From Streptomyces sp. WAC08241 (GTDB lineage Bacteria > Actinomycetota > Actinomycetes > Streptomycetales > Streptomycetaceae), in assembly GCA_007858575.1 (NCBI GenBank), contig CP042279.1, positions 4,900,501 through 4,964,500 of the forward strand: a stretch of DNA of 64,000 bases, given 5' to 3'. Below, in pieces: positions 31,053 through 39,464 of this stretch. How positions within the stretch are numbered: the first letter of the stretch is position 1; each line of letters begins with the position of its first letter. Under the pieces are notes generated by a model. The model ran no database searches, was not told where the DNA came from, and was given only the letters and a program-made list of their open reading frames with translations. Position numbers and translations under genes: made by a program.

Positions 31053-31079
31053 CAACTGCATTGCAGTAAGCGGTAGTTG
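31053..31079 (+). promoter_or_regulatory. Inverted repeat conserved upstream of kinase copy 1
   Basis: CAACTGC and GTAGTTG flank a 13-base spacer containing ATTGCAGTAAGCG. The same structure, with a perfect arm GCAGTTG, is found at 50168-50194 before kinase copy 2, although the surrounding leader has diverged. Conservation in a drifting region suggests an operator or promoter element. Confidence 0.4.
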
Positions 31080-31121
31080 GAGGGCTCCTGGGTGGCGGGC
31101 CGCTCGGTTGTCGTGGCGCCC

Positions 31122-31773
31122 ATGCGGGGGGAGAGGATCGGGGCGTTCAGGCTGCTCGGGGTGCTCGGGTCCGGGGGCATGGGGCGGGTCTGTCTCGCCG
31201 CCGTGAAGCGGGTGCTGCCGATCCTCGCCGAGGACGCGGACTTCCTGAGCCACTTCGGGCACGAGCTGGACAACCTGGCCCGGCTGCCCGCCGGGGCCAA
31301 CACCAGGCTGCTCGCGAGCGACCACACGTCGAAACCGCCGTGGTTCGCGACCGAGTTCATCCCCGGCATCACCCTCAGCGAGGCCGTCCGGCTCAACGCC
31401 GGCCCGCTGACCGGCGACGGGCTCTCCTCATCGACTTCGGCGTCGCCCGCGCCGCCGACCAGAGCCGGCTGACCAGGACCGGCATGGTCATCGGCACCCC
31501 CGCCTACACGGCCCCCGAACAGGCCGTCGCGAACCCGGCCCTGACCGGCGCCGCCGACGTCTTCGCCCTCGGCAGCCTCCTGCTGTACGCGGCGAACGGG
31601 CGGCCCCCGTTCGGCGACGGTTCCGGCCCCGACCTGCTCCACCGGGTGGTCCACGCCGCACCCGACTTCGGGGGCCTGGCCGAGGCCGACCCGCGCTCGC
31701 GGAGCTCGTACAGAAGTGTCTCTCGAAGGATCCGGCGGACCGGCCCACCGCCGCCGAGCTGGTGGATCTCACG
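31122..31773 (+). pseudogene. Truncated Ser/Thr kinase-like gene, copy 1, lacking the catalytic loop
   Basis: From ATG 31122 the product has a Gly-rich loop GVLGSGGMGRV, then AAVKRVLPILAEDADF (VAIK-type Lys) and FGHELDNLARL (alpha-C Glu). LIDFGVARAADQS (DFG), GTPAYTAPEQ and FALGSLLLYAANGRPPF follow. Between EAVRLNAGPL and TGDGL the segment that should carry HRDLKPxN is absent. Compared with copy 2 it also lacks about six codons after the Gly-rich loop. Similarity to copy 2 stops at about 31770, after ELVDLT, and there is no natural C-terminus: the frame runs into sequence antisense to the M50 gene. I regard it as a broken duplicate. Confidence 0.75.
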
Positions 31774-32257
31774 TCCGAACCCTTCGGTCGGCCGACCAGC
31801 GGCGCGCCTGGCGCCGGCACGTCCCTCCGTCGTGGCCGGGGAATCAGCGTGCCGGCGGGGAAGGCGACGACGGCGCCGAGGATGACGAGGGGCTGCCATC
31901 CGTACGTGAGGCCGACGGCGACCAGACCGCCTCCCACCGCTCCCGACGCCGCGGGTCCGCCCAGCGCGACCGACAGGTTCCGCACCGGCCCGAGGTCCTC
32001 GTGCGACACGGCCATCGAACCGCCCCGCCACTCCGCCCGCAGTTCGCGTGCGCCGAGGAACAGCGCCGTCCGGGCATGGCCGTACTCGTGTACGACGACG
32101 CACAGGGGGACGGCGACGAAGCCTGCCAGCACGTCGAGGCGGAACAGCCAACCGGCCGGCCAGACGCAGACCGTCATCAGCCCGGTCGCGCATGCCAGGT
32201 AGGCCAGGGTCGGCGGCCGTGGACGGTCATCACCAGGACCAGGCGCAGCAGGATCAC
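31768..32257 (-). CDS. M50 site-2-protease-like membrane metalloprotease, 3' end cut by duplication breakpoint
   Basis: An intramembrane zinc protease. Hydrophobic segments include LAYLACATGLMTVCVWPAG, VLAGFVAVPLCVVVHEYGHA with the HEXXH motif HEYGH, SVALGGPAASGAVGGGLVAVG and LVILGAVVAFPAGTLIP. GTG 32257 overlaps the ABC permease stop as GTGA and gives VILLRLVLVMTVHG; one frame change follows near 32215. After GTLIP, where family members continue to a conserved Asp region, about 25 more residues are read. Then the sequence becomes antisense to the kinase duplicate (breakpoint about 31770). The original stop therefore seems lost, and activity is doubtful. Confidence 0.65.
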
Positions 32258-33808
32258 GACCCGGCCGTCCGCGCGAAGTCACGGTCCTTGATCCTCATCA
32301 CCCGCTGCACGGCGACCAGGGCCGCCGCCGCGACGAGCAGCCAGTAGGCCGCGGTCGCCGGGGCCGTCGAGAGGGTGTCGAGGGAGGAGACGAGCCAGAA
32401 CAGGGCGCTGAGGGTCGCTCCGCTCATCAGTCCGCCGACCAGCAGCGTCACCCTCTTCTCCGCAAGGTCGGAGGTGACCGTGGCGAGCCCGTACAGCACG
32501 CTGAGCGCGCTCCCGGCGAGTGCCATGGCGAGGATCACCAGGTCGCGGCCCGCCTCGAAGGGAACCGTGCTGACGACGCGTACGACGACGACGGTGAGCA
32601 GTCCGGCGGCGACGGCCCCGAAGGCGTTCTGACGGCCCCAGCGGGAGAAGCCGCGGGGTGAACGGCGTAGAGCCAGGCGTTGCCGGCGAGCCGGAAGGGG
32701 CGAGGCCGGTGATCAGGGAGGAGATGCCGCAGACGGCGAGGAGGAGGAGCGAGGCCGTGGCGTCCTGGAGATAGGCGAGGCGGTACAGGACCGCGATCGC
32801 CACCGCGGAGGCGAGGGAGACGGACGTGGCGGAGATGTAGAGGGATCGCGCAGCAACTGGCGTGCCTCGGTCTGGGCGCCGACGCCCCTTCCGGGCAGGC
32901 GGACGAAACTCATCTGCCATGGAGCGCCGCTCTCGCCGTTGCGGGCGGAGGTGCCGGCGAAGGAGAGGGCGTACGCGCAGAGCCCGCCCCACAGAAGACA
33001 CGCGGCCACCGCGAGGACGACGCCGGGCAGCGTCTCCGGGACGCCGCCGGTCACCGCCAGGGGAGGGCACAGGACGTACAGGCCCGCCGTGCGCCCCGCG
33101 AGGACCAGGCCGACTCCGGTGATGAGGAGGATGCCGCACAGCGAGGCGCTGGCCGACTTCACGCCGAGGGCGTCGTTCGAGGAGCGCATGACCAGCGTGG
33201 TCAGGGCCTGGACGGCGAGCGTGGTCGCGGTGGCCACGAGCGCGGTGAGCGCGGTGAACAGTACGGCCACGGCGAGTGCGAGCCGGAAGCCGGCGCCGCC
33301 GGTGGCCTGCACCCGGGTGAGGGACAGCACGGTGACGGGGCCGACCAGGAAGGAGGCGGCGGTCGTCGCCATGACGTACGGGGGATCAGCTCGCCCACGG
33401 CCCGGTTCCAGCGGCCGACTCCCTTGGACACGGCGAGGACGCGGACGCCCGCCGGCTGGAGGCCGAGGATGTCCAGGACGAGGGTGACCCCGGAGGCCGC
33501 GGCCGCCATGCCCGTGAGCGCGGCCCGGACGACCTCCTTCAACTGGCGGTCCTGGAGCGCGGTGAGGGTCTGCTCGTGGACCAGCGGCGCCAGCGCCTGG
33601 ATCTGGAAGGCGACCACGGCGAGCCCGAACACCGACAGGGTCAGCATGACGGCCGGGGTGAGGGCGGGAGAGCGTTGCCGCATCCGGCGCACGGTGTTGC
33701 GCAAGGAGCGCGCGGTGGCCCCGGCGATGGCGAGGGCGGGCCGGAAGGAGCGGCGCGCGGAGGGGGCGACGGGGCGGGGGCTCCGGTCCCCGCGAAGACG
33801 TCCGTCAT
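32254..33808 (-). CDS. ABC-2-type membrane permease (frameshifted)
   Basis: A multi-pass transporter subunit of about 510 residues. Hydrophobic segments include AVMLTLSVFGLAVVAFQIQ, LALAVAVLFTALTALVATA, ASLCGILLITGVGLVLAG, LPGVVLAVAACLLWGGLCA, and near the end MILAMALAGSALSVLYGLA with YWLLVAAAALVAV. ATG 33808 (MTDVFAGTG) overlaps the ATPase stop. Frame changes occur near 33745, 33375, 32850 and 32650. Its position directly after an ABC ATPase and before an M50 protease suggests export of a peptide or membrane-inserted product. Confidence 0.78.
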
Positions 33809-34613
33809 GAGCCTTCCCCGAGGAGTTCGGCGAAGACGTCCTCCGCCGTCCCGGAGACGTTCTCGAGACCGCTGAGGCGCAGGACCGCCGCTTCGAGCGT
33901 GTCGGTTCCGGCGGCCTCACCGATCGAGGCGGGTCGCCCTGCGCGACGACTCCGCCGTCGGACAGCACCACGATGAAGTCGCACTCCCGCTCGGCGGTGT
34001 GCAGGTCGTGGATGGTCACCAGGGCCGACCGTCCGGACCGGGTCCAGGTGCGCAGGGCGAGGCGCAGGAGTACGGAGCCCTCGACGTCCAGGCCCGAGAA
34101 GGGCTCGTCGAGGATGAGGAGCGGGCGTCGCTGCTGAAGGCTCCGGCGAACTGCAGGCGTCGCTTCATCCCGTGGCTGTAGGAGCCCACGAGCTTCGTGA
34201 GGGCGCCGTCGACGCCGAAGATCGCGGCCAGGCGCTCGGCGTCCCGCCTCAGGTGCGGTGGCCGGTCCTCCAGACCGGCGATGAGATCCAGGTACTCGCG
34301 TCCGGTGAGCATGTCGGGCATGGGGAGTTCGTCCGGCGCGTACGACACCAGGCGCTTCGCCCGGTCGGTGCCGAGCTTCTCGCCGAAGACCAGGCCGGTG
34401 CCGCCGCTCGGTTCGGTCAGGCCGATGACGCAGCGCAACAGGGTCGACTTGCCGGCTCCGTTGGCGCCGACCAGCCCGCACACCGCGTCGGCGGGCAGGG
34501 TGACGGTCACGTCGCGCAGGGCGTGGCGCTTGCCGAACAGCTTGCTCACGCCGTCGAGCACCAGTGGCGCGTCGCCCGGGAGGCGCCGGGCCCGCGGGTG
34601 GCGGGGCGTTCAC
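33805..34613 (-). CDS. ABC transporter ATP-binding protein (frameshifted)
   Basis: The ATPase partner of the following permease. Walker A is GLVGANGAGKSTLLR, the signature region is SYSHGMKRRLQFAGAF, and Walker B is PLLILDEPFSGLD. The switch histidine lies in LVTIHDLHTAERECDF. The start ATG 34613 (MNAPPPAGPAPP) overlaps the stop of the preceding small protein. One extra base near 34585 separates this N-terminus from LVLDGVSKLFGKRHAL, and further frame changes lie near 34130 and 33935. The signature SYSHGMKRR resembles that of ABC-2 exporters of bacteriocin-immunity and antibiotic-export type. Confidence 0.85.
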
Positions 34614-34882
34614 CGCGCGCCATGGCCGTCACCCCGCTTCCGGGACAGCGCGAGGTACGTCACGGGGAAGCACGCGACGGCCAGCGCGATGACGACGGCC
34701 GGGAAGTACGCGGAGGGCTGCATGCTGAGCTGTGCGTCCGTCTGCACGTAGTCGACGAGGCCGGGCACGCTGACCGAACCGTCCCGGGACATCGCGTACA
34801 TCATGGACAGCACCAGGGCGGCGAGGCCGAGGCCGGTCCCGCCGAGGAGCGCCAGGACGGCGGACTTGACGATCTTCTTCAC
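34610..34882 (-). CDS. Small two-helix membrane protein in ABC/M50 cassette
   Basis: A 90-residue protein with intact frame and no family I recognise. MKKIVKSAVLALLGGTGLGL begins a hydrophobic helix (about residues 5-30). A polar loop, SRDGSVSVPGLVDYVQTDAQ, follows, then a second helix FPAVVIALAVACFPVTYLA and a basic tail SRKRGDGHGAR. The positive charges at both ends predict N-in, C-in topology with the loop outside. The ATGA overlap with the ABC ATPase shows tight coupling. It could be a transporter accessory subunit, an immunity protein or a precursor. Confidence 0.75.
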   Translation of the reverse strand: MKKIVKSAVLALLGGTGLGLAALVLSMMYAMSRDGSVSVPGLVDYVQTDAQLSMQPSAYFPAVVIALAVACFPVTYLALSRKRGDGHGAR

Positions 34883-34975
34883 GCGGGGTCCAAGGATTGA
34901 GGGGCGGGGTCGGGGCGGAGGCGGGTGGACGGTCCGTCCCCACGTCGCGGAGGCGTGGGGACGGACGCGACGGTT

Positions 34976-35298
34976 CTAGAACTTCTCGCAGATGATCTTG
35001 AACTCCCAGACTCGCCAGCCGTTCGGGCCGCTCCACTTGACGCGGTCGTAGCCCCGGCTGACGCACTGGTACGCGACCAGGGCGTAGGACACGATGCCGG
35101 CGACGAGGACGACGGCGATCGCGACGATCAGCACGATCTGCCAGATGCGGTGCGCCAGGAAGCGCGGTTCGTCCTCGGTGCCCCTGGCCTTGGCCAGCGC
35201 CACGGAGGCGTGCTGGGTCAGGGCCGCGGGAGTGCTGGTGGCGAGGATCTGGCCTGGGTTGCCAGACGCAGGGGCGTCTCGCGCAGGGCAGTGAGCAC
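34976..35298 (-). CDS. Small single-pass membrane protein heading the ABC/M50 cassette; candidate substrate peptide
   Basis: About 106 residues after restoring one frame change near 35257. GTG 35298 has GAAAGGAAC upstream and starts VLTALRETPLRLA; the polar N-terminal half includes LATSTPAALTQHASVALAKA. One strong helix, IWQIVLIVAIAVVLVAGIVS, follows a basic or polar stretch, predicting N-in/C-out. The last 35 residues would be outside: ALVAYQCVSRGYDRVKW, then GWRVWEFKIICEKF, aromatic and basic with two cysteines. That layout, upstream of an ABC exporter and a site-2-type protease, suggests a precursor whose C-terminal peptide is released. No database family is known to me; the role is inference. 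Confidence 0.6.
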
Positions 35299-35615
35299 CT
35301 GGGTTCCTTTCGATGCGATCGCGCGGGCGTCCGCCCCGATTGGCGCGGGACGGGCGCCGGCCGGTGTGGCGCCGCCGGACGTCTCGATGGTCATCGAGAC
35401 GTCCGGCGGCTCATACCGCCGATCGCCGCCCGACTTTGGTCGGTTCCGGCGACAAACCGGCCGATGTGACGCGATCCGTCGCGCCGCATCCTTGCGGGGC
35501 GGCGCCGACTCCACCCCTCGCGTGCGATTGCTATAGATGTTGTCGCTTTTTAGTGTTGCTTTGTGTGCGATAGGTTCCCCTTGACCATGGACAGACGCGC
35601 GCTTGGGGAGTAGCC
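35299..35615. other. Divergent control region between ABC/M50 cassette and LuxR gene
   Basis: This 317-base gap contains an 18-bp perfect palindrome (35371-35410) and a notably AT-rich patch around 35525-35575 (GCTATAGATGTTGTCGC and TTTTTAGTGTTGC). The patch is a plausible promoter for the LuxR gene. No coding sequence is supported. Confidence 0.55.
35371..35410. promoter_or_regulatory. 18-bp perfect palindrome, candidate operator
   Basis: GCCGCCGGACGTCTCGAT (35371-35388) and its exact reverse complement (35393-35410) flank GGTC. It lies 73 bases upstream of the small-membrane-protein start and about 205 bases upstream of the LuxR start. Neither neighbouring gene ends here, so a terminator role is unlikely. 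It could be a dimer binding site or a leader hairpin. Confidence 0.6.
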
Positions 35616-36306
35616 ATGGATCACGTCACCGTCATCCATCACCATCCATGGGCCCGCAGGGGACTGGAACAGGCCCTGATCGCTTCCGGTGGGTTCGCCG
35701 TCACCGTGTGCGCCTCCGCGGCGGTGGGGATCACGGCCGTTCGCGAACGGCCCCGCACCAACGTTCTGGTCGCGTACGCCCTGCCCGCCCTGGACGACCT
35801 CTCAGCGGCCTGCGGCAGCGGGGACACCAGGACGTGCCGGTCGCGCTGATCGGAGACCCGGTCACCATGGCCCGGTGCCCCGGCCCCTTGCCGCCCGGCG
35901 TCTCCGGTTTCCTCCCCGAGGAGGTGGATCCCCGCGCGCTGTGCCACGCGGTGCACACCATGGCCGCGGGTGCGGCGGTGCTGCCCTGGCCATGCTGTGG
36001 TTCTCGTACGGACAAGCTCCCGGACGAAGCCTGCCCGAGACGTCGCCGTCCGCGTTCCTGACCCTGCGCGAGCGCGAGATACTCGCCCTCATCGGCGCCG
36101 GGTTGACCAACCTGGAGATCAGTGACCGCCTCGGACTCACGGTCTCGACCGTCAAGGCGTACGTGAGCAACATGTACGGCAAGATCGGCGTCGACAACCG
36201 CGTCCGCGCCGCGCTCTTCGCCCACGGCATCGCCTTCGCCCCGGACGTCGTCCACGCGCCCCGGGCCCCGGGCCCCGGCCGCGCTCCCGCCGTCCCCGGG
36301 GGCTGA
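35616..36306 (+). CDS. Orphan NarL/LuxR-family regulator with degenerate receiver (frameshifted)
   Basis: ATG 35616 has GGGGAG upstream. The N-terminus MDHVTVIHHHPWARRGLEQAL resembles a receiver domain. However, the segment where the phospho-acceptor Asp should lie reads TNVLVAYALPALDDLSA, with no Asp at the end of beta-3. The later Lys region is also poorly matched, so phosphorylation control is unlikely. The C-terminal helix-turn-helix is intact: LTLREREILALIGAGLTNLE, then ISDRLGLTVSTVKAYVSNMY and GKIGVDNRVRAALFA. Frame changes lie near 35822 and 35985. No sensor kinase is adjacent. It diverges from the ABC/M50 cassette and precedes the FG-GAP array, and could regulate either. Confidence 0.85.
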
Positions 36307-36368
36307 CGAGCTCGGGTGCCGACGAGTTCGGTTGCCGACGAGCTCGGGTGCCGACGCGCTCGGGGAAC
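36305..36368. repeat. Four tandem 16-bp units
   Basis: GACGAGCTCGGGTGCC (36305-36320) is followed by GACGAGTTCGGTTGCC, GACGAGCTCGGGTGCC and GACGCGCTCGGGGAAC. The array starts at the LuxR stop and precedes the first FG-GAP gene. It may be a slippage array or a cluster of binding sites. Confidence 0.8.
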
Positions 36369-36452
36369 CGACCGGCGACCGCGTCTGCCCGGTTCCTGCT
36401 CGGAGCGGGGTCCGTCGCAGGTCGGCGGGCTTTTCCCGGGGGGATCTCCCAC

Positions 36453-37052
36453 ATGTCCAACACCGTCGCGTCCCGGCCGTGTCGCCCAACGCGCACGACT
36501 TCAACGGCAACGGCACGCCGGACCTGCTCCAGATCGACAGGGCCGGCAAGGTCCACCGCTACGACACCTCGTACGACGCCGCCACCGGAAAGGTCTCGGC
36601 GAAGGCGCCCGTCGTCGCCGCGACCAACTGGCCGCAGGGCCAGCGCATCACGGGCACCGGCAACGACGCCGCCCCTTCGCCCCCGCGCGCAAGCAGGCGG
36701 GCCCGTCCGGCTGGGGCGTCTACTGGTCCTTCGCCCTCGGGGACTTCGCCGGCGACAAGGCCGCGGACATCGTCGCCGTCGACTCCCGCGGTGACCTCTG
36801 GCTCCACCAGGGCAAGGGTGACGGCACCTTCGCCAACCGCACGAAGGTCGGCCGGGGCCGGCACGTCTACGAGTCCGTCCTCAACGTCGGGGACGCCGAC
36901 CGCGACGGAAGGCCGACCTCATGGGCTTCACCCGGAACGGCACCGCCGCCTTCTACAAGGGCACCCACGACGCGGCCAAGCCGTTCGGCGCCGCCCGGCC
37001 CGTGCCGCTGAACGCCATCTCCGACCCGTGGGTCGACGGCTTCTACTTCTGA
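36453..37052 (+). CDS. Short FG-GAP/VCBS-repeat protein without signal peptide (frameshifted)
   Basis: About 199 residues. The start ATG 36453 gives MSNTVAS and then, after a frame change near 36478, VSPNAHDFNGNGTPDLLQID, an FG-GAP calcium loop. The C-terminal part has SFALGDFAGDKAADIVAVD, LWLHQGKGDGTFANRTKVG, NVGDADRDGRADLMGF and the end SDPWVDGFYF. It matches only the C-terminal repeat region of the larger paralogues downstream. The signal peptide and N-terminal beta-rich domain are missing, so it is either a truncated relic or a cytoplasmic relative. Frame changes also occur near 36680 and 36915. Confidence 0.65.
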
Positions 37053-37106
37053 TCCCAGGGATCCTCTGGTCCCGTACAACCGTTCCTCCCCTCGCACGTC
37101 TGACCG

Positions 37107-37141
37107 TGCGACACACGGCAATCGAACTTCCGTGTGTCGCA
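37107..37141. promoter_or_regulatory. 12-bp inverted repeat upstream of FG-GAP paralogue A
   Basis: TGCGACACACGG (37107-37118) and CCGTGTGTCGCA (37130-37141) are perfect complements around an 11-base spacer. It lies 55 bases past the short FG-GAP gene and 58 bases before the next start. It could terminate the first or be an operator of the second; there is no T-run. Confidence 0.5.
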
Positions 37142-37198
37142 CCAGACTCGGGGCGCCGCGCCCTCCGCCGCGCGCTCCCCACGGGGAGGAACGTTTCT

Positions 37199-39406
37199 TT
37201 GTCGTACGCCGCCACGTCCCGCCGTCTCGCCACGGCAGTCGCCCTCACGCTCGCCGTCACCCTCGGCACCGGTGTCCTGAGCGGCACGGCGCCGCTCGGG
37301 CCGGCGACCGGATCGCCCGCGATGGTCCCGGCGGGCAACGAGGTGAACCCGTCGATCGACGAGGTGGTCGTCGCCGGCGCCACGGGATTCGTGAGCAGCC
37401 GCGGGGAGGGTTCGCGACGGACTACCGGGGCATCTACCGCTGGGTCCCGTACGACGGCGGGGCCACCAAGGAGATCCGGGGCGTCAACCTGGTGTACCAC
37501 ACCGTCCTCCCCGGCGACCTGATCGTCGTGGAGACCGAGGACCGGTCCGTCCTGCGGGACGCCGTCTCGGGCAAGGACCTGCAGAGCGTGCCGCTGGGGC
37601 GGTACGCCGGCGCCGTCGGCTCCTCGCTCTTCGCCTCTGTCCCGGGCGTGCAGGACGTCATCACGCTCGAGATGCTCGTCGGCCAGGGCGACGCCGTGAC
37701 GCGGCGCCCGGTCACTGGCCTGCCGGCGGACGTCCGCGACGCACACGTCTCCCCGGGGACGCTCCCGGCCGGGCCGTCATCGCCTACTACACCGGCCCCT
37801 ACGACGCCCGGAAGCACTACACGGGCGTCCTCGACCTCGCCACCGGCGCGGTCACGGAGTCGTCCCCGCGGCGCCCGGCGGCGGACGTCCGCCTCGTCCC
37901 CGGCGCGCACGGCCCTGCACAGGACGAACACGGACAGGATCACCGTGACCGACCGCTCCACCGGGGCCACCCGGGACATCGTCCTGCCGAAGCCCGTCGA
38001 GGATCTGGAGCTGGCGTTCGTCGGGGACTGGCTGCTCTACGTGCGACGCGGCGGCCTCCACGCCACGGAACCCAGCCCGTACCACGCGCTGACCGCGTAC
38101 GACCTCACGAAGGGCGGCACGCGCAAGCTCCTCGACCACGTCACCTCGCTCGCCCCCGGCGCCGACGGGGCCCCGCTGGTGCGCGGCGGCTCCCTCACCA
38201 CCGGCGAGGGCTACTACCGCCTCGCCCCCGGCGCCGCGGGGTCCCCGCGGCGACCCTCCGGTCGAAGCTCCCCGAGCGGGCCGCCGTCGGCCTCGTCTCC
38301 TCGCCCCCACCACGTTCGACCTGACCCGAGCCACGCGGGCACCCGTCCTGTACTGGAGCTTCACGCGGGACAACGTCGAGGCGACCGTCACCCTGCGGCA
38401 CACCGCGACGGGCAGGACCACCACCTTCGTGGAACGGCCCGACCCGTCGTACGAATACCGGGACATCTCCTACGACTGGCAACGCGACCTGCCGGCGGGC
38501 CCGCCCGCCAACGGCGCCTACACCTGAAGCTGAGCGTCCGGCCGCTCAACGGGATCGGGCCGGTCCTGAACACGTCCGGGGCCTTCACGGTCGTCCGGAA
38601 GGCCAACGCGCACGACTTCAACGACAACGGCACGCCCGACGTCCTCACCCGGGACGCCCAGGGACGGCTGTGGCGCCACGACACGTTCTTCCGGCGCGAC
38701 CCCGTCACCTGGAAGGAGACGTGGACGTTCGCGCCGCGCGCCCTGGTCGGCACCGGCTGGCAGGCGTACGACCGGATCGAGGCCACCGGCAACCTGGGCG
38801 GCTCCGGCGTCGGCGACGTCGTGGGCCGCGACAAGGCCGGCGTGCTGTGGCTCCACAAGGGCCGGGGCGACGGCACCTTCGCCGCCCGCATCCGGGTCGG
38901 CACCGGCTGGGGCGCGTACAACCAGCTCGCGGGCGGCAGCGACGTCACCGGCGACGGCCGCCCCGATCTCCTCGGCGTCGACAAGGCCGGCGTCCTCTGG
39001 ATCCACCCGGGCACCGGCAAGGACACTGCCCTTCGCCGCCGCGCGCACGAAGGTCAGCGCGGGCTGGGGCGCCTACAACGACATCACGGCCGTCGGGAAC
39101 CTCGCCGGGAACCCCACGGGCGACCTGCTCGCCCGGGACAGGAACGGCACGGTCTGGCAGTTCCTCGGCACCGGCAAGAGCGGTTTCGCCCCGCGCAGCG
39201 ACATCGGCAGGTTCAGCAACGACCGCCGCCTCGTGGGCGTCGGGGACGCCGATCTCGACGGGCACGCCGACCTCCTGAGCTACGGCGTCTACAACGACGT
39301 CCACCTGCGGAGGGGCACCGGCGACTGGCGCAGCCCGCTGAACCGCACGCCGGACGGCACGCTCGCGCTGTCCGCCGGGGACGTGCCGTACGACTCCGTC
39401 GCCTGA
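37199..39406 (+). CDS. Secreted FG-GAP-repeat protein, paralogue A (frameshifted)
   Basis: About 735 residues. A TTG start (37199) is chosen because GGGGAGGA lies at 37183-37190 and it gives an immediate signal peptide: LSYAATSRRLATAVALTLAV then LGTGVLSGTAPLG. A beta-rich N-terminal half contains YRGIYRWVPYDGGATKEI and RRPVTGLPADVRDAHV. A FlgD-Ig-like segment (ANGAYTLKLSVRPLNGIGP) follows, then FG-GAP units: HDFNDNGTPDVLTRD, VVGRDKAGVLWLHKGRGDG, SDVTGDGRPDLLGVD and GDADLDGHADLLSY. Frame changes lie near 37408, 37770, 37910, 38245, 38300, 38522 and 39028. It is the first of three full-length tandem paralogues; the ligand is unknown. Confidence 0.82.
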
Positions 39407-39464
39407 CCGTCCCGCCCACCCGGCCGGTCCCCGCGACCTCCGTGACCACCTCCGAAGGAAACCA

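Noticed and set aside
36305..36368. CRISPR array
   Set aside because: The 16-bp units are contiguous, without spacers, and no cas gene is present.
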